Shown here piece after piece: positions 1-7,321 of a stretch of 64,000 bases of DNA; position 1 is the first letter of the stretch, and the number at the start of each line of letters is the position of its first letter. The notes under the pieces were generated by a model, which saw only the letters and a list, made by a program, of their open reading frames with translations, did not search any database and was not told where the DNA came from. Source of the DNA: Turicibacter sp. TJ11 (GTDB taxonomy: Bacteria > Bacillota_I > Bacilli_A > MOL361 > Turicibacteraceae); assembly GCF_021497505.1 (NCBI RefSeq), contig NZ_CP069349.1:459861-523860 (forward strand). Reading direction: 5' to 3'. A program made the position numbers and the translations under genes.

Positions 1-202
1 TCCTTATGAAGATGTCGTTGGCTTTATTGAGCATGAAGGAAAGGCGTATCTTTATAAAGGATATTGGAAAGTTTATTCACATTTAGAAGAGACAAAAGAG
101 CTATTTGAATTATATTCAAGATATAAAGAGGATTATAGTTTAAAGTATGAACAGGGTCAAACGTTTGAAAGGTTACTATTAGCTAGCCATGAATCGAGAT
201 AA
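1..202 (+). CDS. C-terminal end of an unrecognised protein (5' end outside window)
   Basis: An open frame enters from the left edge and runs 66 codons to TAA at 200-202. The translation begins PYEDVVGFIEHEGKAYLYKG and ends LLLASHESR. It is rich in Tyr, Glu and Lys, with no membrane segment and no motif I can name. A strong hairpin-plus-T terminator lies 43 bases past the stop, which supports a real gene end. Function cannot be assigned from this fragment. Confidence 0.6.
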   Translation, partial: PYEDVVGFIEHEGKAYLYKGYWKVYSHLEETKELFELYSRYKEDYSLKYEQGQTFERLLLASHESR

Positions 203-245
203 ATTTTTATATAAGATAATCTATCTCATTTTAGAATATGAAGGT

Positions 246-284
246 CTTCGTTTGAAAGGATATTAGTCAAACGAAGGATTTTTT
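246..284 (+). terminator. Rho-independent terminator of the first gene
   Basis: A 10-bp perfect stem (CTTCGTTTGA at 246-255, TCAAACGAAG at 267-276) is followed by a T run at 279-284. Confidence 0.85.
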
Positions 285-437
285 ATTCTAAACGTGTATT
301 TAAATTCATTTTAATCAGCACTTAAAACGTCTTGAAGGCTAACTTTAAATTTTATAAATCATCTTTTTTTGCTTAGGCACTTCTACTCATTTTTTATCAT
401 ACGATACTTAAAGATAGAGTAAAGGGGTGAACTCAAA

Positions 438-1274
438 ATGAGTAAAGAAGAGGTTAGAGAAACGAATGATAAGTATACGATTGTTCATTTGGATTTAAGA
501 AAAGAGCCTTCTAAAATAGCAAAAATTTTAACAGTGATTCCACCTTATTCACGATTTGAAGTGCTAGATACGGATGATGAATGGTTAGAAGTTTCTTATA
601 AAGAACAAGTCGGTTATGTGTCTAAAGATGCGGTGTCAAAAACTCAAGTAACGACGAATCAAGTTCATTTACGCGCTCAGCCAAAAAAAGATTCAAAGTC
701 AATGAAAGTAATTAAAAAGCATCAAGAAGTTGAATGGGTGGGGCAAGAAGGATTTTGGAGTCAAGTTTTTTATCAAGGCAAGCTTGGTTATATTTTTAGT
801 CAATATTTAACTGATGACGGGCAAAAGATAAATGCGGATCAACTCACGTTATTTTACTATGATATGGCTAAATACGTGAACGACCATAAAATAAAGAGTG
901 TGACGCCTTATTTATTAACTACCGATTTAAGATCAAAACAAACGTATGTGTTTGAAAGCACAAAGGGAACATGGAATTTACTTTACAAGTGGCCAAGTAC
1001 AATTGGAGCAGCTGCAACTCCTACGATTACAGGAACCTTTCAAATTAGTGGACGAAAGCCATCGTTTGGAACGGATCAATATCAAGTCAAATACGCCACC
1101 CGCATAAAAAATGGCTATTACTATCATTCTGTTTTGTATGATCCAACAGGAATGAAAGTGACGGATGATCGATTAAATGAAGCACTTAGTCATGGTTGTA
1201 TCCGATTAGCACCTGAACATGCGAAGTGGGTTTATGACAACATTTTAGATGAAACGACAGTTATTATTCATTAA
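438..1274 (+). CDS. L,D-transpeptidase (YkuD domain) with two SH3-like domains
   Basis: The 278-residue protein has two bacterial SH3-like repeats (about residues 10-65 and 70-130) followed by a YkuD L,D-transpeptidase domain. The catalytic signature SHGCIRL is complete, with Cys254 as nucleophile and an upstream His in YYYHSVLYDP. This family makes 3-3 peptidoglycan cross-links or attaches proteins to the wall. The start is fixed by an in-frame TAA 18 bases upstream and the SD AAAGGGGTGA. No signal peptide or membrane anchor follows this start, which is odd for a wall enzyme. SH3 repeats normally bind wall peptides, so an extracytoplasmic site is still expected. Either export is non-classical or the N-terminus has been lost. 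A broken SH3 paralogue follows. Confidence 0.85.
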   Translation: MSKEEVRETNDKYTIVHLDLRKEPSKIAKILTVIPPYSRFEVLDTDDEWLEVSYKEQVGYVSKDAVSKTQVTTNQVHLRAQPKKDSKSMKVIKKHQEVEWVGQEGFWSQVFYQGKLGYIFSQYLTDDGQKINADQLTLFYYDMAKYVNDHKIKSVTPYLLTTDLRSKQTYVFESTKGTWNLLYKWPSTIGAAATPTITGTFQISGRKPSFGTDQYQVKYATRIKNGYYYHSVLYDPTGMKVTDDRLNEALSHGCIRLAPEHAKWVYDNILDETTVIIH

Positions 1275-1407
1275 AAAAACGAGATTAAAGAATGGTAAGA
1301 AGTATGAATCCATTTTGTCATTCGAACGAGTTTAAGAGGTGACGACACTAAAAAGAGAATTTTATCATAAGATGGGAAGGAAATAAAATTAGAAAGGATG
1401 TTTTATC

Positions 1408-1659
1408 GTGAAAGTTTTGGTCCACCACATACCCGTCTATCAATAAACATGGACGAGTTTGAAATTACGAGCTGATAAGTCAGTATTTGCTGAAGTTTTA
1501 AGTATGATTCCATCTCATACGAAATTTGAGGTGATTGAAGCTGATGGCTTGTGGTTAAAGGTGATTTATGATGAACAAATGGGCTACGTCTTTAAACAGG
1601 CTGTTTCAGTGAGTGAATCTATCAATCAAGGTTGTGCATCTGTTCAGTCATTCGCATGA
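1408..1659 (+). pseudogene. Decayed SH3-domain paralogue of the upstream L,D-transpeptidase
   Basis: A GTG start at 1408 behind the SD AGAAAGGATG opens a frame that stops after 12 codons (CAA TAA at 1441-1446). The same frame then continues as LKLRADKSVFAEVLSMIP and on to DEQMGYVFKQAVS, which aligns along one whole SH3 repeat with residues of the neighbouring L,D-transpeptidase (DLRKEPSKIAKILTVIP and KEQVGYVSKDAVS). The frame ends at 1659 with no catalytic domain. I read this as a duplicated, truncated and nonsense-interrupted copy. Translation from the TTG at 1459 is possible, but there is no SD there. Confidence 0.7.
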
Positions 1660-1682
1660 TGAGTAGTTTAACGATAGACAAA

Positions 1683-1714
1683 AAATCCTTATCTTTGAAG
1701 ATAAGGATTTTTTA
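1683..1714 (+). terminator. Rho-independent terminator after the SH3 remnant
   Basis: The stem AATCCTTATCTT / AAGATAAGGATT with a 2-base loop is followed by T residues to 1714. It could also serve transcripts ending from the right. Confidence 0.8.
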
Positions 1715-1748
1715 CTATTATTGTAAATTTAAATCAGTTGGATGAACG

Positions 1749-3539
1749 TTATTGTTTGCTAAAAAATAAATTCCCAACGAAGGAAACATAATGATCATTA
1801 ATTTGAGTAAGTTGACTTTGTAGTAAAACAGGGTCATCTGTAACAATTCCGTCCACTTGCATGGCAATCATGGATTGCATCGTTGAATCTTTGTTGACGG
1901 TCCAGGCATAGATTTGTTTTCCTGATCGATGAATTTGATCAATTAAAGCAAAGGAAATAAAGGATGCCTCAATGGAGTAATAATCAACATCTTCAAGGTC
2001 TTGATAATCACCATAAGCAAGAGCGGTAATATAGACGGTTTTGATTCGAGGATTCATCATTTTGACGGCTTGTAAGACACGATAATCCATCGCCCCAACG
2101 ATACACTGCTTTTCCATTTCGTAGCTTTCAATCAGTTTGATGACATCACGTGCCACATCAACAGGGTGATCACTTGCTTTAATCTCAATCATCAGTGTGA
2201 TTTCACCCTTACTTTTTTGAAGGACATCCTCAAGCGTCGGGATAGGCTCACCTAAAAATTCATCTGAAAACCAACTTCCACTTTCAAGGGCTCTTATTTG
2301 TTCGAATGTTGCCTCACTTACTTTACTATCGTAGCCAGTGGTTCGTTTTAAATTGGAATCATGCATTAAAATTAACTCACCATCTTTCGTTTGTTGAACA
2401 TCAATTTCAGCCATATCCGCTCCACTTAAGATGGCGTAATCTAAGGCAGATAACGTATTTTCAGGCACTTGTGTTGCGGATGCTCGATGAGCAATAATTT
2501 TAATCTCATCTGATAAATGCTCATTTTTACTGTATAAATTATCAGGACTAATAAATTCTCCAACACATAATGATAAACTTAAAATAGCTAAACTAATTAA
2601 GATAGGATGACGATGATTTGAGGTATAAGAAGAAATGGATTCATCAAAGTGATTAAACGGTAATAGGGTATAGATCGTTGTAATAAAACCACAGTTTCCA
2701 ATAATCATGAAGCTAGGAACAATGATAATAAGTATATTTTTAATGGTGAAGGATGCATCGTAAAAAATCATGAGTTCCTTTGATGAAGGCGTCATGATCT
2801 TTGTTAAAATGGCAACGACTAAAATTAAAACACCATAGATCACCATAAAAATAACCGCTGCGAATAAAGACCAACTAATTAGTAAAGGAATTAAATAACG
2901 TGGACATCCTTTGGTCAATTTCAAACTTTCTTGACAGGCTTTCATGAATGATCGTTTCTTATAAATAAATAAAGGAAGAATAAAGATCAGTCGAATAAAA
3001 ATAACCTCAAGAATTAAAATGAACATTAAATACAGTGGATGTAAAGGAGCCCGTTGATAAATAAAATCAAATAAAAATTCTGTAATAGAAGCTCCATCTA
3101 AACAAATCGTTTTAAAACTAAAGGTTGTAGCGGGAATGAAAAAAATTAGTACCATTAAAAGCAAAAGATTTTTAGGTAGCAAAATTTTTAAAGAGGATAA
3201 AACACTCTGCTTAATGAGATAAAAAATAGAGAGGTGTTGCTTATAAACGGCGGATTGATAATACAAAAAGATGGCAGATAGTTCGAAAAAAAAGTAGTAT
3301 CCAAGTAGCAAAATCATGCTAAGGCCTAAAATTAAAGTAGAAGGAGAAAAAATAAAACGATTAATGATAGAAGGGCTTAAATAAGTTAAATCTGCTTTTA
3401 GCATCATAGACGTGAGAATGGAAAAAAATAAAGGAATGATGACGACAAGTGCAAAAAGTTTATGAAGAAGCTCAAATAAAAGAAGGGTCGGCCAATCCCA
3501 CTTTAAGTAAGTTATTGTTTGTTTGATCATCTGTATCAT
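1749..3539 (-). CDS. Membrane-anchored glycerophosphodiester phosphodiesterase
   Basis: The 596-residue protein has an N-terminal membrane region of about eight hydrophobic segments (residues 1-330, like the GPDPase_memb family) and a C-terminal GDPD domain (about 345-590). It should hydrolyse glycerophosphodiesters to glycerol-3-phosphate plus an alcohol, probably outside the membrane or on lipid and teichoic acid products. GDPD motifs seen are IIAHRASATQVPENTL, AEIDVQQTKDGELILMHD and EIK. The usual HRG is HRA here, but the catalytic His, Arg, Glu and second His are kept. The start is set by GGGAGGAG upstream of the ATG. It is monocistronic and faces away from its neighbours. Confidence 0.9.
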   Translation of the reverse strand: MIQMIKQTITYLKWDWPTLLLFELLHKLFALVVIIPLFFSILTSMMLKADLTYLSPSIINRFIFSPSTLILGLSMILLLGYYFFFELSAIFLYYQSAVYKQHLSIFYLIKQSVLSSLKILLPKNLLLLMVLIFFIPATTFSFKTICLDGASITEFLFDFIYQRAPLHPLYLMFILILEVIFIRLIFILPLFIYKKRSFMKACQESLKLTKGCPRYLIPLLISWSLFAAVIFMVIYGVLILVVAILTKIMTPSSKELMIFYDASFTIKNILIIIVPSFMIIGNCGFITTIYTLLPFNHFDESISSYTSNHRHPILISLAILSLSLCVGEFISPDNLYSKNEHLSDEIKIIAHRASATQVPENTLSALDYAILSGADMAEIDVQQTKDGELILMHDSNLKRTTGYDSKVSEATFEQIRALESGSWFSDEFLGEPIPTLEDVLQKSKGEITLMIEIKASDHPVDVARDVIKLIESYEMEKQCIVGAMDYRVLQAVKMMNPRIKTVYITALAYGDYQDLEDVDYYSIEASFISFALIDQIHRSGKQIYAWTVNKDSTMQSMIAMQVDGIVTDDPVLLQSQLTQINDHYVSFVGNLFFSKQ

Positions 3540-3858
3540 GCTGACTCCTCCCTATAACCGTAGTAATGCTTAATCATATGCAAAAGATGATGTTGAGTTG
3601 CGTTTAATTAAAAGAATTTAAAAGTCATTTAGAAAAAATTGACGCTCTAACAAATCATTCATTTTAATCATGAAATTTTAAGTAAGCTATTTGGTTAATA
3701 ATAGTATGAACCGTCAAATCCATAATCATCATCAAATCATGAGAAATTCTTTTTTAACACGATTTGCTTAGACATCTTCTTTTAAATGAAGAGTTAATAA
3801 AGAGGGAAAGATCAACGGGATGAAAAAAGAGTTTGATTTTAAGAATTCATAAATTATT
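3540..3858. other. Intergenic stretch between divergent genes
   Basis: This AT-rich DNA separates the leftward phosphodiesterase gene from the rightward small gene at 3923. I see no hairpin with a T run, no repeat and no convincing coding frame. Confidence 0.5.
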
Positions 3859-3887
3859 TTGATGAAAAAAGAGAAGTCTAGTATAAT
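3859..3887 (+). promoter_or_regulatory. Sigma-A promoter of the small gene at 3923
   Basis: TTGATG at 3859-3864, a 17-bp spacer and a consensus TATAAT at 3882-3887, placed 36 bases before the start codon. Confidence 0.85.
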
Positions 3888-3922
3888 TAGACATAGTTAG
3901 ATTAGATAAGGAAGGATTCAAA

Positions 3923-4231
3923 ATGAAAACATATTACTATACAAACTTTGAGTTTTATTACGATGAAAATACAATGGATATTCCTCAACATATTTTAGAA
4001 AGCAAGGATTTATCAGACGCAGCCAAAAATATTTATATTTACTTTATTTATTTAATTACAGAAGAAGTTAGCGATATTTTAGGTGCATTAACTCAAATTG
4101 AAGAAGCTAAAAAAGACTTAGAGGTTGGATTAAAAGAACTGATCGATTGCGGTTTAATTAAGACTGAGATTATTAAAAATGAGATGAACGAAGAGGAACT
4201 TCATTATATTGTGACAAAGGAGATGAATTAA
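3923..4231 (+). CDS. Small protein of unknown function, possible winged-helix fold
   Basis: The 102-residue acidic protein starts MKTYYYTNFEFYYDENTMDI after the SD AAGGA. Its middle (LSDAAKNIYIYFIYL, then a Glu/Lys-rich helix and GLKELIDCGLIKTEI) has the rhythm of a winged helix, as in DnaD-like or replication-initiator N-terminal domains. That is inference from pattern only. There is no membrane segment. It has its own promoter and terminator, so it is a stand-alone transcription unit. Confidence 0.7.
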   Translation: MKTYYYTNFEFYYDENTMDIPQHILESKDLSDAAKNIYIYFIYLITEEVSDILGALTQIEEAKKDLEVGLKELIDCGLIKTEIIKNEMNEEELHYIVTKEMN

Positions 4232-4298
4232 TCATTAATTCATATTTATGTCTCAGTTAAAAGCACGCTGAACCAAGACTATTTTATCAACGTAATAG

Positions 4299-4357
4299 AC
4301 TCTCTTGACGATACCTCGTTTGAAACATCAAACGAACGACATCAAGAGAGTTTTTTA
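4299..4357 (+). terminator. Rho-independent terminator with a two-part stem
   Basis: The outer stem ACTCTCTTGA (4299-4308) / TCAAGAGAGT (4342-4351) encloses an inner CGTTTGA / TCAAACG stem. A T run follows to 4356. Confidence 0.85.
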
Positions 4358-4515
4358 TTGCAACATTTAGAAGAATCATCTCAAAAGATGACAAGAATGT
4401 AATAGATTAGAGCCTCAAATAACGTCTGTTTTTGATAAACCTTTATAAATTATGGTTATTCATTAGTTTGTTTGCGTTTTCATTAGCTTTCATTGAGTTT
4501 TTTTTCACAAAGTTA

Positions 4516-4544
4516 TTGTTAAAAAATTCACAACATGCTATAAT
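4516..4544 (+). promoter_or_regulatory. Sigma-A promoter of the small gene at 4593
   Basis: TTGTTA at 4516-4521, a 17-bp spacer and TATAAT at 4539-4544. Confidence 0.85.
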
Positions 4545-4592
4545 GAACTCATCAAGGAAAACAAAAATAAAAAATGAGAGGGGTTTTCTAGC

Positions 4593-4871
4593 ATGAGAAC
4601 AGAAAAAGAATTTATCAACTATATTAATGAATGTCCAGCAACCGTTAAAATTAGAGGAAATCGTCAAAATATTATCTTATCTTGTGAAGATACAGAAGTG
4701 AAATTTCCAGTAGTTGATCAAATTTATACACGATTTGTGTGTTCTTTATCAAATGCGGAAGTTTTATCTAAAGGTCGCTTAGAAACGATGACTGATGAAA
4801 CATTAACAGCATTAGCTCATGCGGCTGCCAATAAAAAAGTATCTAGTTTTGATTTAGTATTTCAAGCATAA
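4593..4871 (+). CDS. Small conserved-looking protein of unknown function
   Basis: The 92-residue protein begins MRTEKEFINYINECPATVKI behind the SD GAGAGGGG. It is soluble, mixed alpha/beta in appearance, with two Cys (in NECP and LSCED) and a C-terminal Ala-rich helix (TALAHAAANKK). I do not recognise the family. A consensus promoter and a strong terminator frame it as a single-gene unit, which makes it a real gene. Confidence 0.75.
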   Translation: MRTEKEFINYINECPATVKIRGNRQNIILSCEDTEVKFPVVDQIYTRFVCSLSNAEVLSKGRLETMTDETLTALAHAAANKKVSSFDLVFQA

Positions 4872-4917
4872 AAGGAATAAAAACATCACACTAAAGTGCT
4901 AATTGAAGTGAATCATG

Positions 4918-4947
4918 CCGTTTGGAAAACAACCAAACGGTTTTTTT
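4918..4947 (+). terminator. Rho-independent terminator of the gene at 4593
   Basis: Stem CCGTTTGG (4918-4925) / CCAAACGG (4933-4940) followed by seven T. Confidence 0.9.
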
Positions 4948-5110
4948 GTTATTAGTCTCATGAAAATTAATCTTGCTGTAACACAGCACGATTTTTATCA
5001 CTCGCAGCATGAATGAAGTAAAACATTAGAAAAAATTTAAATATTTAGGAATATTTTTTTAAGGTGGCTCTTATAATGTGATATCAAACCTATTAAAGGA
5101 GCTACTAATC

Positions 5111-5287
5111 ATGAAAAAATTCGAATACAAATTAGAAACATTAAACATTGATATTAGATCAGCACTAAATCCGGAATACACAGATCTTCATCAACAATTA
5201 GAAGAGAGATTAAACGAACTTGGAAAAGACGGTTGGCGTCTTTGTGGAGTAAATGGATCTTTATATTATTTTGCGCGTGAAATTTAA
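5111..5287 (+). CDS. Small DUF4177-like protein
   Basis: The 58-residue protein MKKFEYKLETLN...LNELGKDGWRLCGV has the two marks of the DUF4177 type: an MKKFEYK opening and an LNELGKDGW core. Function is unknown. The start at 5111 is chosen because AAAGGAG lies 8 bases before it. An upstream in-frame ATG at 5078 lies at the end of a TATAAT element (5072-5077) and so would fall upstream of the transcript. It forms its own transcription unit. Confidence 0.7.
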   Translation: MKKFEYKLETLNIDIRSALNPEYTDLHQQLEERLNELGKDGWRLCGVNGSLYYFAREI

Positions 5288-5315
5288 GATCAATCATCAG
5301 ATTATTGATAGATTT

Positions 5316-5370
5316 AGACTTTGTATCAATTGGGTAAAGCACACGTCATCCACTTTTACAAAGTCTTTTT
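5316..5370 (+). terminator. Probable terminator with a long loop
   Basis: AGACTTTGTA (5316-5325) pairs with TACAAAGTCT (5357-5366), then T to 5370. The 31-base loop makes it less typical. Confidence 0.6.
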
Positions 5371-5532
5371 ATTGTGCCAAGAGATGAATTTTTTCAGACA
5401 CATGATGGAGTTAGAAGGTCAGTTATTACTTTTTAAAATGAATGATTTTGAAGGTTTTTTGATTGGAAGTTTGAGATGAAGTGATTAAAATGAAAGTTTT
5501 TGAATGAATTTTGATTGAAAATGGTTGCTTTT

Positions 5533-5546
5533 TGTAAGCGTTTGAA
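5533..5546 (+). promoter_or_regulatory. Candidate cre site (CcpA) upstream of fruR
   Basis: TGTAAGCGTTTGAA matches the cre pattern TGNAANCGNWNNCA except for one base. It lies about 100 bases before the fru operon, a usual target of carbon catabolite control in Firmicutes. The surrounding 5440-5530 DNA also repeats TTTTGATTG (near 5457 and 5510), which could be sites for the DeoR-type regulator. That second point is speculative. Confidence 0.55.
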
Positions 5547-5643
5547 ATAAAATGATCTTGTAAGTAATCAAAACATCATAAATAATATTTTAAAAATAAT
5601 AGAAACAGTAATATTTGGGTAAAGTATGATATGAGGTGAAATT

Positions 5644-6390
5644 TTGATCACAGAAGAAAGACATCAACGAATTGTGAGCGAACTAAAGCAAAAAGGATCG
5701 GTCAGAGTAGCTGATTTGGTTGAAAAATTCAATTTATCAGAATCCACGATTCGACGTGATTTAGATCATCTAGAGGAGCTGAATTATTTAAAGCGTGTCC
5801 ATGGAGGCGCCGTATCAGTTCAAAATAAATTCATAGAAAAAAGTTATCACGATAAATCAAGTGAGTTCGTGACTGAAAAAGATTTAATTGCAAAGTATGC
5901 GGCTTCTTTAGTTGAAGATGGTGATAGTATTTATCTTGATTCAGGAACAACTACGTATGAGATGATTAAGTATCTAAAAGATAAAGACATTGTTGTGGTG
6001 ACCAATGGTTTATCTCATGTTGAATCATTAATTAACCAAAACATCTCCTGTTTTGTGTTAGGTGGTAAGGTGAAACCAAAAACAAAAGCAGTCGTAGGCT
6101 ATGAAGCCATTTCAACTTTAGGACGCTATCGATTTGATAAATGCTTTATGGGGAGTAATGGTGTTCATTATTTACATGGATTCACGACACCTGACCCAGA
6201 AGAAGCAATGATTAAAGAGAATGCGATCAAAGCGGCAAATGATGTCTTTGTTTTAGTAGATGAAACAAAATTTGGAGAGGTAAGTTTCACTAGATTTGCA
6301 AAAATAGATGAAGCAACCATCGTCACAAATCGCCAGGAAGATTTAAATCAATATCAAGATAAAACATTAGTGAAGGTAGTGAGAAAATGA
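5644..6390 (+). CDS. fruR: DeoR-family repressor of the fructose operon
   Basis: The 248-residue protein has an N-terminal DeoR helix-turn-helix (ESTIRRDLDHLEELNYLKRV, then HGGAV) and a C-terminal sugar-phosphate sensor domain (DSGTTTYEM, VTNG, VDETKFG). Members of this family respond to fructose-1-phosphate or related esters and repress the adjacent fru genes. The start is TTG, chosen because TGAGGTGAAA lies just upstream and no ATG fits. It overlaps fruK by four bases (ATGA), so the two are translationally coupled. Confidence 0.92.
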   Translation: MITEERHQRIVSELKQKGSVRVADLVEKFNLSESTIRRDLDHLEELNYLKRVHGGAVSVQNKFIEKSYHDKSSEFVTEKDLIAKYAASLVEDGDSIYLDSGTTTYEMIKYLKDKDIVVVTNGLSHVESLINQNISCFVLGGKVKPKTKAVVGYEAISTLGRYRFDKCFMGSNGVHYLHGFTTPDPEEAMIKENAIKAANDVFVLVDETKFGEVSFTRFAKIDEATIVTNRQEDLNQYQDKTLVKVVRK

Positions 6391-7307
6391 TTTATACAGT
6401 AACACTTAATCCTTCAATTGACTATGTTGTTAACATGGATCAATTAGTTGAAGGAACCGTTAACCGTATCTCGACAGAGAATTTTTATGCAGGAGGAAAA
6501 GGAATTAATGTTTCACAAATTTTAAATCAACACAACATTGATAATAAAGCATTAGGATTTGTGAGTGGATTTACAGGCGAGTTTATAAAACAAAGCTTAG
6601 AAGAAAAAGGAATTCAGACCGACTTTATTTCATTATCTTCAGGGTATTCACGTATTAATATGAAAGTAAAAACTAAAACAGACGAAACAGAAATTAATGG
6701 AGCAGGTCCAACCATTTCTCAAGAAGCGATTGATTCATTGTATCGTCAACTAGATGAACTAAAATCAGGAGATACGCTTGTGTTAGCAGGAAGTATCCCG
6801 TCATCACTTCCTGATGATTTTTATGAACAAATCATGAAGTACATCGAGAAAAAGCAAATTAAAGTCATCGTAGATGCCACAAAAAATTTATTATTAAATG
6901 TGTTAAAATATCATCCGTTCTTAATTAAACCTAATCATCACGAAATTGCTGAAATGTTTGACGTTACCATTTCAAGCTTAGAGGATTTACTTCACTATGG
7001 TGAGCGATTAAAAGAAATGGGGGCAAAAAATGTCTTAATCTCAATGGGAGGTGAAGGCGCAGTTTTATTAACTGAAAGTGGGGAAGTTTATCGCAGTAAT
7101 GTTCCAAAAGGAACGGTGAAAAACTCCGTAGGGGCAGGAGATTCGATGGTAGCTGGGTTTATCGCAGGATACCAAAAAACAGGACGTTATGATGAGGCAT
7201 TACGTTTAGGAGCTGCAAGTGGAAGTGCAACGGCATTTTCAAGTGATGTGGCGACACGTGAGTATATTGATCAATTAGTATCGGAGATTCATGTTAATCA
7301 ATTATAA
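6387..7307 (+). CDS. fruK: 1-phosphofructokinase
   Basis: The 306-residue PfkB-family kinase phosphorylates fructose-1-phosphate to fructose-1,6-bisphosphate. It shows the N-terminal MIYTVTLNPSIDYVV, the glycine-rich GGKGINVS substrate segment and the C-terminal GAGDSMVAGF with the catalytic Asp. It overlaps fruR by four bases and is followed after 14 bases by the PTS gene. This is the fixed fruRKA order of Firmicutes. Confidence 0.96.
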   Translation: MIYTVTLNPSIDYVVNMDQLVEGTVNRISTENFYAGGKGINVSQILNQHNIDNKALGFVSGFTGEFIKQSLEEKGIQTDFISLSSGYSRINMKVKTKTDETEINGAGPTISQEAIDSLYRQLDELKSGDTLVLAGSIPSSLPDDFYEQIMKYIEKKQIKVIVDATKNLLLNVLKYHPFLIKPNHHEIAEMFDVTISSLEDLLHYGERLKEMGAKNVLISMGGEGAVLLTESGEVYRSNVPKGTVKNSVGAGDSMVAGFIAGYQKTGRYDEALRLGAASGSATAFSSDVATREYIDQLVSEIHVNQL

Positions 7308-7321
7308 ATGGAGGTCTAACC

